Translations under genes and position numbers: made by a program
In this document: in pieces, positions 48,329 to 57,045 of the stretch
How the letters are laid out: each line of letters begins with the position of its first letter
How positions within the stretch are numbered: the first letter of the stretch is position 1
Source of the DNA: Nocardia abscessus NBRC 100374
GTDB taxonomy: Bacteria; Actinomycetota; Actinomycetes; Mycobacteriales; Mycobacteriaceae
NCBI RefSeq assembly: GCF_000308455.1
Contig: NZ_BAFP01000268.1
Coordinates: 1-60,431, forward strand
Direction of reading: 5' to 3'
DNA length: 60,431 bases
The notes under the pieces: model-generated
What the model was told of the DNA's origin: nothing
Databases searched by the model: none
The model's input: the letters and a program-made list of their open reading frames with translations, nothing else

Positions 48329-49401
48329 TGACGACGGTAGGGGACTACTTCGACTCCACGCTGTTCCAGGGGATAAACGAGGGCGTCGGCAATCCGGGGA
48401 TCGTCACCTCGCTGGAGGGGACGCCCGCGGACGGCAGCTACGAGAACCTGCACGGCGCGGTGGGTCCTGATGGCCCGCAGGGCGATCCGGGTACCCCGTT
48501 CCGCTGGCAAGGCGACGTCGCCGACCGCGCGGCGTTGGATGCGCTGATTCCACTGTTGAACTCGGCGATGTTCGGATTCAGCTTCCGGGTGTTGTCGGAC
48601 AACAGCGTGATGTTCTGGACCGGAACCCGTTTCGTGCAATTCACCGACGCTTTCGGCGGTCTCGGGCAGACGGGCGAGGTCAACACCTTGACGATCGGCA
48701 CCGTCACTACCGGCGCTGTCGGTTCCCCGCTGATCGTGTCCATCACCGGCACCCCACCGTCGCAGACGCTCAATCTCACCGTTCCCCGCGGCGGCACCGG
48801 ACAGAAGGGGCTCACCGGCCCGCCCGGACCGCTGCGCAACAGCACGGACTACGACAACACGATCACCCACACCAACGGCATGATCCCGCTGTGGGACACC
48901 TCCACATCGAAGTGGACGCCGACCGAATGGCCGGGGTACAGGGGCCCGTGGAGTGTGCTCGAGGCGCAGTCCTGGGACAACCCCTCCAGTGGGTTCGCCG
49001 CGGACATCACCAACGTCGGCACGAACCCGAACACGATCGCCACGATCAACATCCCGGCCCTGCCGATTCGGTGGCGGCCCTACATCACTGGCGGCGCGAC
49101 GATCTACTCCGTCCCGACCGACTGGTCCACGAGGGTGGACCTCGAGGTGCGCATCGGCTCCGCCTCCGGCGACATCGTCGCCCGCGGGGTGGGTAGTGCC
49201 GTGTACATCGAGTGGTTCGCGAGGATGCGGCCGTTCTTCGCTTCCACGTTCACCGCCGGTTCGACGACCGGCACGATCGCCCCCAGCACGGCCACGACCC
49301 TGTATGTCGTCATCCGTCGCAACCTCGGCGCAGGTAACTACAGCTACCGGCGAGCGGGCGCGAACATCACTGTCTGGGCCCATCCGGTCGAGGCACCCTA
49401 A
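48328..49401 (+). CDS. Collagen-like tail fibre protein 2
   Basis: A 357-residue protein, paralogous to its neighbours. It has GAVGPDGPQGDPGTP, a central beta section with DALIPLLNSAMFGFSFRVLS, GGTGQKGLTGPPGP, and the C-terminal domain with LPIRWRPYITGGATIYSVPT ending YSYRRAGANITVWAHPV. Start is ATG 48328, one base into the preceding stop. Confidence 0.8.
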   Translation: MTTVGDYFDSTLFQGINEGVGNPGIVTSLEGTPADGSYENLHGAVGPDGPQGDPGTPFRWQGDVADRAALDALIPLLNSAMFGFSFRVLSDNSVMFWTGTRFVQFTDAFGGLGQTGEVNTLTIGTVTTGAVGSPLIVSITGTPPSQTLNLTVPRGGTGQKGLTGPPGPLRNSTDYDNTITHTNGMIPLWDTSTSKWTPTEWPGYRGPWSVLEAQSWDNPSSGFAADITNVGTNPNTIATINIPALPIRWRPYITGGATIYSVPTDWSTRVDLEVRIGSASGDIVARGVGSAVYIEWFARMRPFFASTFTAGSTTGTIAPSTATTLYVVIRRNLGAGNYSYRRAGANITVWAHPVEAP

Positions 49402-49409
49402 GGAGCCAT

Positions 49410-50453
49410 ATGGGCATCGTCTACGACCGCGACGTCCAGATCACCATGGCGGGCATTGTGGAGAGCGAAGAACTCCCGTGCACCGTCAACTCGCTCGAGA
49501 TCTACGACGACGAAGGTCGTTTGGAGATCCGCTCCGGACCGAAAGGGCCACAAGGCCCACAAGGTGACCCGTCCTACGGCTTCATCTTTATGGGCCGCGT
49601 CGAAGACCTCACGGAACTGAACGCGATCACCGTCACCCATGCCGACAAAGGCAAGGCGTGGTGGGTTGCCGACATCAACGAACTCCGGCTGTGGGACGGG
49701 CGGATCTGGATTCCGTTCACCGATGCCTTCCAGGGCACTGGGCATCAGGGCCCGCCGAATGTCCTGACCGGTGTGGCCGAGGTCGGCGCCACGGGCTCCT
49801 CGGCGCTCGCCACGCTGACCGGTGACTCCCCGAATCAGGTCCTGACAATCACGGTGCCGAAGGGTGCGACCGGCCCGGACGGCGACCCGGGTGTGGCCGG
49901 CCGAATCCAAGACGCGTCCGATGTGGATACCTCTACGGTGGCGCTGTCGGATCACATGGTGTTGCAGTGGGATGCGACCCTGTCGAAGTTCGTGCCCGCA
50001 CCGTCTCCGACATGGCGGGGCCCGTGGACCATCGGTGGCAGCAGGTTCGCCGCGGCATCCAACTCCGCGGACGCACCCCGCACCATCGCGTCGATGACGG
50101 TGCCCGCGCAGCCGTTCGCGTGGCGGCCCTACGTCATCGGGCGTGTGCCCATGCAGATCCACGTTCAGGCGGTGGGGGACAGCCGAATCGACATCGAGGT
50201 CCGGTCCGGCGCTGAGGACGGCCCGATCGTCGCCTACGGCAGAGGGTTCTCCTCCGCGAACTACATCTGGACGAGACTCATCCCGAAATTCGAGTCGACC
50301 CTTTCCCCGGCGACGACCAGCGTCGCCACTGTCGCGGCCGGGCAGACCCAGACCTTCTACGTGCGCGCTATCAGGGCGTTCGGCACCGCCAACTACTCGA
50401 CGGTCTCCGACATCGCGTTCCTCACCGTGTACGCCATGCCGTTATTCCAGTAG
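49410..50453 (+). CDS. Collagen-like tail fibre protein 3
   Basis: A 347-residue protein. GPKGPQGPQGDPSYGFIFMG near 45, then GATGPDGDPGVAG and a C-terminal domain with QPFAWRPYVIGRVPMQIHVQ matching the other two. The N-terminal 40 residues are specific (MGIVYDRDVQITMAGIVES). Tandem copies may give the tip several receptor specificities. Confidence 0.8.
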   Translation: MGIVYDRDVQITMAGIVESEELPCTVNSLEIYDDEGRLEIRSGPKGPQGPQGDPSYGFIFMGRVEDLTELNAITVTHADKGKAWWVADINELRLWDGRIWIPFTDAFQGTGHQGPPNVLTGVAEVGATGSSALATLTGDSPNQVLTITVPKGATGPDGDPGVAGRIQDASDVDTSTVALSDHMVLQWDATLSKFVPAPSPTWRGPWTIGGSRFAAASNSADAPRTIASMTVPAQPFAWRPYVIGRVPMQIHVQAVGDSRIDIEVRSGAEDGPIVAYGRGFSSANYIWTRLIPKFESTLSPATTSVATVAAGQTQTFYVRAIRAFGTANYSTVSDIAFLTVYAMPLFQ

Positions 50454-50461
50454 GAGTCGCA

Positions 50462-50545
50462 ATGACAGATCACACCATCCTGTTGATCATCATGATCGCG
50501 GTAATCGTCTCGCTGGCGTTGCAGCTCGCGCGGTGGCCGCGGTGA
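50462..50545 (+). CDS. Tiny membrane protein of the lysis cassette
   Basis: A 27-residue protein, ATG 50462 to TGA 50545, overlapping the endolysin start by GTGA. MTDHTILLIIMIAVIVSLAL is one hydrophobic segment followed by LARWPR. It is placed directly before the endolysin, so a holin-like or translation-coupling role is possible. Confidence 0.6.
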   Translation: MTDHTILLIIMIAVIVSLALQLARWPR

Positions 50546-52242
50546 AGCTGCTGGACTTCTCCGCAGCACTCATCGATCCGCAAGTCATCATGGACGCCGG
50601 GTATGCAGGGGTGATCGGGTATTTCGCAGATTCCCGGCCGGGTACGAACTTCGGCGCGAAACCGCTGCGGCGAGACTACTGCGACCGGCTCCGCGCGGCG
50701 GGGCTGGAGATAGTCAGCAACTACCAGTACGGCAAAGGCGACACCTCCGACTGGTACGGCGGGTACGACGGAGGCGCTCGGCACGCCGAGACCGCGCTGC
50801 GGCTGCATCGTGAGGCGGGCGGCCCGGAAAACCGGCCGATCTACGCGCCTGTCGACGCCAATCCGAGCCTGGAGCAATGGAACACCTTCATTGCCCCATT
50901 CCTGCGCGGCTGGGCATCGGTGATCGGTCTGGAATGGACTGGCATGTACGGCAACTCGCGCTGCATCGACTGGGCGCTCGAGGACGGCGTCGCCACCTGG
51001 TTCTGGCAACACAACTGGAGCGGCGATTCCTCGATCAACTTCGACCACTACGCCGCACACCTGCACCAGATCGAGATCGACAAACGTCAAGTCGGCGGGG
51101 TCACCGTCGACGTCAACATCACGCTCAAGAACGACTACGGCCAATGGTCGAAGGCGCCGAACTCAACACCTACGGAGATCATCACGGTGACGAAACCGCA
51201 GTACACCGAACTCGAGCAGATGGGCAACTCGGCATCCAGCCGCCACGGCGCCCGTGTCGAGAACTTCCTGCTGCACACCCAGGAAGGCAACGGCACCGCC
51301 GAGTCCCTCGCGAACTACCTCGACAACCCGGCGAACGGTGTCAGCTACCACTACACCGTCCGCGATGGCGTGGTCGTCGACGTGGTCGACACCGACCTTG
51401 CGAGTTGGTCTGTGCTGGACGCGAATCCGTACACGATCAACCTCTGCTTCGCGGGATCGCGGGCCGGATGGTCGCGTGACGAATGGATGGCCAGGCGCGA
51501 CGATATCCGTATCGCGGCCTGGCTCGCTGTGCAGGACGCGCGGAAGTACGGCTTCGATCCTCACGTCATCGCCCCGCCGTACGAGCGCCGCTCCGGCATC
51601 TCTGACCACAACTACGTCACCCGCTGCCTCGGCATCGGCAACCACACCGACGTCGGCCCCCATTTCCCCTGGGATGTCTTCGAGGCCGACGTGTGCGAGT
51701 TCGCCACCGGGGCGCCGGCCGCGCCGCCACCGAACGCGATTGATGACGTCGCATCCGTGACGCCGTGGCTGGGCGCGCGGCGCACGGTGGGCGAGAACGC
51801 GACACCGGACGGGATCGGCCGCTACGCGGAGTTCGAGAACGGTCACATCTACTGGCATCCCGCGGCCGGCGCCCGCGCCATCCCCGCCTCACTGTTCGGC
51901 AAGTACAGCGAACTGGGTTGGGAGGCGGGCCCGCTCGGATACCCCGTCACCGACCTCACCGAGCTGCCTGACGGCGAGGTGCAGGGCTTCCAGGGCGGTG
52001 CGCTGTACCGCCACGGTGACTGCGCCCCGGTGTGGGTGCACGGCGCGATCCGCGCCCGCTGGCACCGCGCCGGGTCGGAGACTGGCCCGTTCGGCTGGCC
52101 GCTCGCCGACGAGGAGGCATTGGACGGCGGTGAGCAGCGGCAGCGTTTCCAATACGGGCAGATCATCTGGCCCGGCCGCCGCGACACCGTCGCCCTGCTC
52201 GACGCTGACGGTCCGGACATCCCCGTTCCGGACCACGACTGA
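50542..52242 (+). CDS. lysA: Endolysin: DUF1906 + amidase + LGFP repeats
   Basis: A 566-residue, three-part endolysin starting at GTG 50542. Residues 1-200 resemble the DUF1906 glycoside-hydrolase-like domain (LLDFSAALIDPQVIMDAGYA, then YGNSRCIDWALEDG). Residues 215-390 are an amidase_2/PGRP-type domain (VENFLLHTQEGNGTAESLAN, VSYHYTVRDG, later CLGIGNHTDVGPHFPWD), with histidines in HT, HY and HTD as zinc ligands. Residues 415-550 hold LGFP-type repeats (ELGWEAGPLGYPVTDLTELP, ETGPFGWPLADE), which attach to mycobacterial-type cell walls. This points to a Mycobacteriales host. Confidence 0.9.
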   Translation: MKLLDFSAALIDPQVIMDAGYAGVIGYFADSRPGTNFGAKPLRRDYCDRLRAAGLEIVSNYQYGKGDTSDWYGGYDGGARHAETALRLHREAGGPENRPIYAPVDANPSLEQWNTFIAPFLRGWASVIGLEWTGMYGNSRCIDWALEDGVATWFWQHNWSGDSSINFDHYAAHLHQIEIDKRQVGGVTVDVNITLKNDYGQWSKAPNSTPTEIITVTKPQYTELEQMGNSASSRHGARVENFLLHTQEGNGTAESLANYLDNPANGVSYHYTVRDGVVVDVVDTDLASWSVLDANPYTINLCFAGSRAGWSRDEWMARRDDIRIAAWLAVQDARKYGFDPHVIAPPYERRSGISDHNYVTRCLGIGNHTDVGPHFPWDVFEADVCEFATGAPAAPPPNAIDDVASVTPWLGARRTVGENATPDGIGRYAEFENGHIYWHPAAGARAIPASLFGKYSELGWEAGPLGYPVTDLTELPDGEVQGFQGGALYRHGDCAPVWVHGAIRARWHRAGSETGPFGWPLADEEALDGGEQRQRFQYGQIIWPGRRDTVALLDADGPDIPVPDHD

Positions 52243-52490
52243 TGAAGGGAAAGACCATGACCAAGCTGCTCTCTGCTCTGCGCACCGAGCCGATCCGCGC
52301 TCTCCTGTGGCCGGTGCTGGTTGGTATCGCCGGGTACCTCGTTGTCCGTGGCGTTGTGGACCAGTTCTCGGCGGACATGATCGTCGCAATCGTCGCCGCC
52401 ATACTCGGCATCCCCGCCGCGGAAGTCGCGCGCACGAAGGTCACTCCGGACGCGAAGCTTCGCGCGGGGATGTCCAGTGAGCGTGGGTAG
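52242..52490 (+). CDS. Holin candidate
   Basis: An 82-residue protein, start ATG 52242 (ATG 52257 is also possible). Two membrane segments (ALLWPVLVGIAGYLVV and ADMIVAIVAAILGIPA) are joined by a short turn, followed by a hydrophilic C-terminal tail. Directly after the endolysin it is the most likely holin. Confidence 0.75.
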   Translation: MKGKTMTKLLSALRTEPIRALLWPVLVGIAGYLVVRGVVDQFSADMIVAIVAAILGIPAAEVARTKVTPDAKLRAGMSSERG

Positions 52491-52843
52491 TGCTGATCTA
52501 CCTGCTCGCGCAGCAGGCTGATCCACTCACCTCCACCCTTCCGCAGTACGGCGCTATCGGCGTAATCGCACTCATATGCATCTACGCCGTCTACAAGCTG
52601 TTCACCAACCTTGTCGAAGCGCACAAGTCTGAAATAGAGCGGATCGAGCTGTCGCACAAGGATGCGATTCAGCGTGCCGATTCCGCATACGACAAAGAAG
52701 TTTCGCGCGGCGATCGGCTCGAAAATGAGCTGCGCGAACTCAATCGGCTCATCAACGACAAGCTCGCCGGGGAGCTTGTGCGGGCCACTGACGCCATTCG
52801 GGAGGCGTTCGAAACCATGCACGAGCAGCGCAGGCGGCTGTGA
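52490..52843 (+). CDS. Membrane-anchored coiled-coil lysis protein
   Basis: A 117-residue protein starting at GTG 52490. One N-terminal membrane segment (YGAIGVIALICIYAVYKLF) leads into a long coiled coil (about 45-110). It could be a second holin, an anti-holin or a spanin-like protein. The exact part in lysis cannot be read. Confidence 0.65.
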   Translation: MLIYLLAQQADPLTSTLPQYGAIGVIALICIYAVYKLFTNLVEAHKSEIERIELSHKDAIQRADSAYDKEVSRGDRLENELRELNRLINDKLAGELVRATDAIREAFETMHEQRRRL

Positions 52844-53001
52844 TGCCGGAAAAGTACGAGCGCGACCACGACAACCTCGACCAAACCCTCCGTCAAACAC
52901 ACGAGACGGTGGGGAGGTTGCGGGCGCTGCTCGACGACCTGGCGAGCCAGATAAACGATCTCGAGACCGAGATACGGCCTCGCCGGAAAGGGGACCCGTG
53001 A
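52843..53001 (+). CDS. Small coiled-coil protein of the lysis cassette
   Basis: A 52-residue protein starting at ATG 52843, coupled on both sides by TGATG and GTGATG overlaps. It is a short charged coiled coil (LDQTLRQTHETVGRLRALLD then LASQINDLETEIRPRRKG). It may pair with the neighbouring coiled-coil membrane proteins. Confidence 0.55.
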   Translation: MPEKYERDHDNLDQTLRQTHETVGRLRALLDDLASQINDLETEIRPRRKGDP

Positions 53002-53411
53002 TGGATCTCGCCGAATTGGTGACCGCGGTGGACAGGCTACGACAAGTGGTCACCGAACTGTCGGAGAGAGCGGAAACCCAGCAGAGAGTACTCGACCGTC
53101 TCGACAGGGTCTCGACGGATACCCGCATGAACCGGATCGGTTTGAAGGTGGCGACGGTCGGCGTCGCGTTCAACCTGGCGCTGACCGGCATCGTGGGATG
53201 GCTGTTCGTGCGCGTGGAGCACACCACACGCGAGGTGCGGGATGTTCAGAGCCGCACGTCGACGGAGATCCTCTGCCCGCTGTATCAGGTGTTCGCGGTG
53301 AGCATCAAGGTCAATCCTCCATCGCCGAATTTGACGCCGGAACAGACGAAATTCCGGCAGGAGGCGGCGGACACAATTCTTGCCGGATACGACAAGCTGG
53401 GGTGCGCATGA
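53001..53411 (+). CDS. Membrane protein with coiled-coil N-terminus
   Basis: A 136-residue protein starting at ATG 53001. A coiled coil (about 5-45) precedes one membrane segment (VATVGVAFNLALTGIVGWLF, about 50-70), followed by an extracytoplasmic tail with a Cys pair (ILCPL and LGCA). Together with the previous genes it forms a run of membrane/coiled-coil proteins typical of actinophage lysis regions. Confidence 0.65.
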   Translation: MDLAELVTAVDRLRQVVTELSERAETQQRVLDRLDRVSTDTRMNRIGLKVATVGVAFNLALTGIVGWLFVRVEHTTREVRDVQSRTSTEILCPLYQVFAVSIKVNPPSPNLTPEQTKFRQEAADTILAGYDKLGCA

Positions 53412-54880
53412 CAAATCCCTTATCCCCGGTGAAGTACGGCAAGGTTGTCGGCCGTCTCCTCGCGGGCATCATCGACTCCCCGGATGTCGGTGTCATGCCC
53501 GACTTCCCACCGCTCGAAGGCCGGGTGACGTTCACCGCGGAGGTGCCGAAATTCCTGGTGCCCGACGCTGTCCCGCCCGCTACGGTCGCGCCCTTGTCCG
53601 GTGGCCTGTACACGTGTGTCCTCGATGACGAGGGGTTCCTGACCTGGCGTGGGACGCGTGGCGTGTATCTGGCCGCGCCGATTCCGGGCACGATGAACCC
53701 GGACAGTTGGACGTGGCGGGTCGACTTCGACCTCAGCTATCTGGGCACACCGGTGCCGATGGAGCCGTTCCGGATCAACGTGCCGGAGTACATCCCCGGC
53801 CCGGACGAGGAGGACCCGGACACCGGTTCGACCGGGTTGGTGGATCTGACCCTGGTGTCCCCGGTCCCCTCCAGCGAAGGCAACGCGGTGGTCCGGGGTG
53901 TGTCTCTGGACTCGGTAACCCTTGTCGGCAACGCATTGGTGTTCGGGTTGGACGACGGCTCCACCCTGCCCGGTGTCGTGGTTCCCGCGATCCAGGACGC
54001 GCTGGACGCAGCGGATGCGGCAGCCGCGAGCGAAACGGCCGCGGCGAACTCTGCCACCGCCGCCCAGAACATCGTCGATTCGTTCGACCTCAACGTCGGC
54101 ACGGTCACCACCGGCAATCCTGGCGATCCGGCGTCGATCACCATCGACGACACCGGCAGTCCTGTGTTCGTGCTGAATGCCACGCTGCCGAAAGGCGATA
54201 CCGGCGACCCGGGACCTCCGGCGCCGGACGCCACGTCCAGCGTGAAGGGCATCATCCAACTCGCCGGAGACCTCGGCGGCACCGCGGCGAGCCCCACCGT
54301 CCCCGGCCTCGCGGGCAAGGCGAACACCAGCCACACTCACGTCGCGACCGATGTCTCCGATTCGACTGCGACAGGCAGATCGGTGCTCACCGCAGCCAAC
54401 GCCGCAGCCGCACGGACGGCGATTGGTGCCGGCACATCCAGCCTCGTCCTAGGCACGACGGCAGGAACCGCAGCTGAGGGCAACGACTCTCGCCTGTCGG
54501 ACACCCGAACGCCCACGACAGGCACTGTGCCCTATGACCTCAGCATCATCGTGTTCGGGAAGGACACCACGCGCAACGCGTCGCCTGGCACTGGAGACTT
54601 CCCGTTCGGTGTGAAACTGCAACGGGCCGCTACATTCACATCCGTCACCTATCGCGGCAACACCGCGGACGGCAGCGGCAACCTCGTGGTCGAGCTCCGC
54701 AAGAACGGCGTAGCAGTATCGGGCTCCTCGGCCACCATCGCCGCCGCCAACCAAGTAGCCGGAGGAACAGCGACCGGAACCTACAGCTACGCGGCAGGCG
54801 ACATCCTCACCGTGCAGGTCACCGGTGTCGGAACCACACCCGGCACCGGCCTGATCGCTGATGTGACAGGCCTAGCCTGA
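53408..54880 (+). CDS. Tail fibre / minor tail protein
   Basis: A 490-residue protein starting at ATG 53408. The N-terminal domain (about 1-130) has SPVKYGKVVGRLLAGIIDSP and LYTCVLDDEGFLTWRGTRGV. The middle has GDTGDPGPPAPD and an Ala/Ser-rich helix (AADAAAASETAAANSATAAQ). Repeat-like segments such as GTTAGTAAEGNDSRLSDTRT are typical of phage fibre shafts. The C-terminal domain is beta-rich. It is placed after lysis genes, as in many actinophages. Confidence 0.8.
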   Translation: MTNPLSPVKYGKVVGRLLAGIIDSPDVGVMPDFPPLEGRVTFTAEVPKFLVPDAVPPATVAPLSGGLYTCVLDDEGFLTWRGTRGVYLAAPIPGTMNPDSWTWRVDFDLSYLGTPVPMEPFRINVPEYIPGPDEEDPDTGSTGLVDLTLVSPVPSSEGNAVVRGVSLDSVTLVGNALVFGLDDGSTLPGVVVPAIQDALDAADAAAASETAAANSATAAQNIVDSFDLNVGTVTTGNPGDPASITIDDTGSPVFVLNATLPKGDTGDPGPPAPDATSSVKGIIQLAGDLGGTAASPTVPGLAGKANTSHTHVATDVSDSTATGRSVLTAANAAAARTAIGAGTSSLVLGTTAGTAAEGNDSRLSDTRTPTTGTVPYDLSIIVFGKDTTRNASPGTGDFPFGVKLQRAATFTSVTYRGNTADGSGNLVVELRKNGVAVSGSSATIAAANQVAGGTATGTYSYAAGDILTVQVTGVGTTPGTGLIADVTGLA

Positions 54881-55305
54881 TGCCCTGCATCGTGGTCGGC
54901 GCGGTGAGCGGCTTCGCGCCGTCGGGGATGAACAAGAGCGGCAGCGCCACACTGTCCAACAGCTACGCCCAGGTCAACGGGTGGGTCGCCGACACCACCA
55001 ACTATCCCGGTTCGACCGTGTCCAGCAACGCACTGCTGGCGCAGGGTTCCAAGGGCAACGCCACCGTGACGGCGACGTGCCCGTGGACCTCGAGCCTGTC
55101 CTGCACGGTGACGTTGAGGCTGTTCAAGAACGGCGTGCAGATCGTTCAGGGCTCCGGCAGCAGCGGCACATCGGGAACAGCCATAGCGACCGCGACCGGT
55201 GTCACTGTGGCGCCGGGCGACACCATCACGTTACAGGCGGTGTCGACTCAGGGGAGTTTCACGTCCATCTCTGCGGGTGCGGGCACGTTCGTGCGCATCA
55301 CCTAG
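54880..55305 (+). CDS. Fibre tip-like beta protein
   Basis: A 141-residue, Ser/Thr/Gly-rich beta protein. It has SYAQVNGWVADTTNYPGSTV and VTLRLFKNGVQIVQGSG, close in style to the C-terminal domain of the preceding gene. It may be the separated tip domain of the fibre. Start is ATG 54880, sharing one base with the previous stop. Confidence 0.7.
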   Translation: MPCIVVGAVSGFAPSGMNKSGSATLSNSYAQVNGWVADTTNYPGSTVSSNALLAQGSKGNATVTATCPWTSSLSCTVTLRLFKNGVQIVQGSGSSGTSGTAIATATGVTVAPGDTITLQAVSTQGSFTSISAGAGTFVRIT

Positions 55306-55544
55306 CTGCCGAAGCTGCCGGTCGACGGCCGGTTCGACTTCTCGTAGAACACGTAGTAGCGCTCGCCGTGAATGTGGTTGCAGCGGGCCGAATACCCGAG
55401 CGACCGGTAGTGCCGGGCGACTTCCTGGCAGTTATCCCGGCCGATGATCACACCCGTCTCGTAGGCGCTGGCGGTTCCTGGCGCGAGCAGGACCCCGACC
55501 GCGGCGATCCCGACGGCAAATGCTGTGCGCGCAAGCCTCTTCAT
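55302..55544 (-). CDS. Secreted small protein (lysogenic-conversion candidate)
   Basis: An 80-residue protein on the - strand, stop overlapping the end of the fibre gene. ATG at 55544 lies behind GAGGA. A clear signal peptide (KRLARTAFAVGIAAVGVLLA, cleavage after ASA near 27) is followed by a 50-residue mature part with two cysteines (DNCQEV and SARCNH) that could form one disulfide. A longer frame upstream lacks the signal peptide at its start and is not preferred. Secretion and opposite strand suggest expression from the prophage rather than a virion role. Family not recognised. Confidence 0.75.
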   Translation of the reverse strand: MKRLARTAFAVGIAAVGVLLAPGTASAYETGVIIGRDNCQEVARHYRSLGYSARCNHIHGERYYVFYEKSNRPSTGSFGS

Positions 55545-55708
55545 GAATTCCTCATCCCTCGATGTGAACGCGCGGCCCGGCGTCAACCCCTCCGGCTGCG
55601 TCCCCCGACGTAGCCCGCGCGCGAACATCTTGCACCCCCGATGGCCGGCGCGTCAGAGAAACGCGGAAACCAGTGCTCAAAATCTGCCAACCGAAACGAG
55701 GTGCCAAC

Positions 55709-56842
55709 GTGGCTCCCACCCTTTTGCCCGCGATGACCGGCCCGCACGGCGTCGGCAACCGAAGGCTTTTCCTCACGGACACCTCGAGGACGGACCCGAT
55801 CACGGGCTCAGGCCAGCGGAAGGTGTCCGTCACCGCTTGGTACCCCACACCCTCCACCGGCGCCGTCGCGAAGTACCTGTCGAACGTCGACAGCTACGAC
55901 GAGACCATGGCGCTGGCGTTGGTGAACGGCCTGGAGAACGCTGGCTGCTCGAAGCAATGGTGGACCGGAGCGATCAAGTGCGGCGGGTTCTTCGGCAACG
56001 TCGACCCGAACGCCATCATGTTCGGCAACATCCGGGCGAGGGACACCCGTGCGGTGAAAGACGCCGTGGTGTCAACGGATCTCGGCGCCCTGCCTGTGGT
56101 GGTGTTCTCGCCCGGCTTCGGCATCCCCGGCAACCATGCGTCTATCCTGGCGCAGGAGTTGGCGTCTCACGGCTACCTCGTGCTCACGCTGTCGCACACG
56201 TACGAGTCGATCGTCACCGAGCTGTCGACCGGAGTGGTGGCCCAGAACGGCGGGGCCGTCAGCAATCAGTGGCAGAAGGTGTTGACCGCTCGCATGGGTG
56301 ACGTGGACTTCATCCTCGACCAACTGCCCACCCTCCCCAACGGCATCGGGAATCAGGCGGACCTGAGCAAGGTTGCGTGCGCCGGCCACTCCTACGGCGG
56401 GTACACCGCGCTCGAGATGGCCTACCACGACACCCGCGTGAAGGCGGTCGCGGTGCTCGACGGCACCGCCGGGTATGACGGCACCGAGAATCATGCCCAG
56501 AACAACGGCGTGCAGGTGCCGGTGATGCTGCTGAGTGGCGATATCGACCTCGGCGACAACTACCTCGTCGGCGGTGAGCATGGCTCGTGGGCGACCTACC
56601 GCAACACCACCCACGGTCCCCTGCACATGCTCGAGGTCGCGGGAACCAAGCACTTCGCGTTCACGGACATTGGTTTGCTGACCGTCAAGACGGCGGAGCT
56701 GAACGGCAGCATCAACCCGGCGCGGGCGATGACGCTGCACACCCTGTTCACCCGGGCGTTCCTCGACCAGTACATCAAGGGCATCCCCACAACACTGCTG
56801 GACGGCACCGACCCGAACTGGCCGGAGGTCACCACCTTCTGA
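55709..56842 (+). CDS. PAF-acetylhydrolase-like alpha/beta-hydrolase (esterase)
   Basis: A 377-residue esterase. GTG 55709 is chosen because GAGGTG lies just before it and the protein then starts at the domain; a frame from 55673 adds 12 unlikely residues. The nucleophile elbow is AGHSYGGYTA (S228). D251 in VLDGT lies 23 residues later, the spacing of PAF-acetylhydrolases, and H315 in TKHFAFTDI completes a triad. ALPVVVFSPGFGIPGNHASI and QELASHGYLVLTLSHTYES also fit. No signal peptide. It may cut lipid or mycolate esters of the envelope, in place of the LysB enzyme of related phages. Confidence 0.8.
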   Translation: MAPTLLPAMTGPHGVGNRRLFLTDTSRTDPITGSGQRKVSVTAWYPTPSTGAVAKYLSNVDSYDETMALALVNGLENAGCSKQWWTGAIKCGGFFGNVDPNAIMFGNIRARDTRAVKDAVVSTDLGALPVVVFSPGFGIPGNHASILAQELASHGYLVLTLSHTYESIVTELSTGVVAQNGGAVSNQWQKVLTARMGDVDFILDQLPTLPNGIGNQADLSKVACAGHSYGGYTALEMAYHDTRVKAVAVLDGTAGYDGTENHAQNNGVQVPVMLLSGDIDLGDNYLVGGEHGSWATYRNTTHGPLHMLEVAGTKHFAFTDIGLLTVKTAELNGSINPARAMTLHTLFTRAFLDQYIKGIPTTLLDGTDPNWPEVTTF

Positions 56843-56857
56843 GTAGTCGACTACTCA
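56840..56857. repeat. 18-base perfect palindrome over the esterase stop
   Basis: TGAGTAGTCGACTACTCA is a perfect inverted repeat and includes the TGA stop of the esterase gene. It may be an operator or a chance feature; the terminator hairpin begins seven bases later. Confidence 0.5.
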
Positions 56858-56863
56858 CACGAC

Positions 56864-56895
56864 AACGCCCCGCAGGAATCCTGCGGGGCGTTTCG
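56864..56895 (+). terminator. Strong terminator for the + strand late region
   Basis: Two 14-base arms, AACGCCCCGCAGGA (56864-56877) and TCCTGCGGGGCGTT (56879-56892), then TTCG. It ends late transcription after the esterase gene. Confidence 0.85.
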
Positions 56896-56959
56896 TCATG
56901 TCTGGGCGGGAATCAGATCGCCGACCTGAAACGCCACCACCTGAGACTATCGGACACCG

Positions 56960-56995
56960 AAACAAGAACCCCCCGACCCTGCGAGGGTCGGGGGG
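56960..56995 (-). terminator. Strong terminator for the - strand accessory genes
   Basis: A 12-base stem, CCCCCCGACCCT (56969-56980) and AGGGTCGGGGGG (56984-56995), with loop GCG. On the - strand it is followed by TTCTTGTTT, so it terminates leftward transcription from the small genes at 57046-57941. With the hairpin at 56864 it forms a back-to-back pair. Confidence 0.8.
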
Positions 56996-57045
56996 CCTTC
57001 GCCGTGCCTGCGGTGTTTACACGGCGAAGCTCAAGGGGGTAACGC

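Noticed and set aside
53408..53420. MTNP start shared by the fibre gene and the 22877 gene
   Set aside because: Only four residues match and the DNA around differs, so it is not a third copy of the 32-base repeat.
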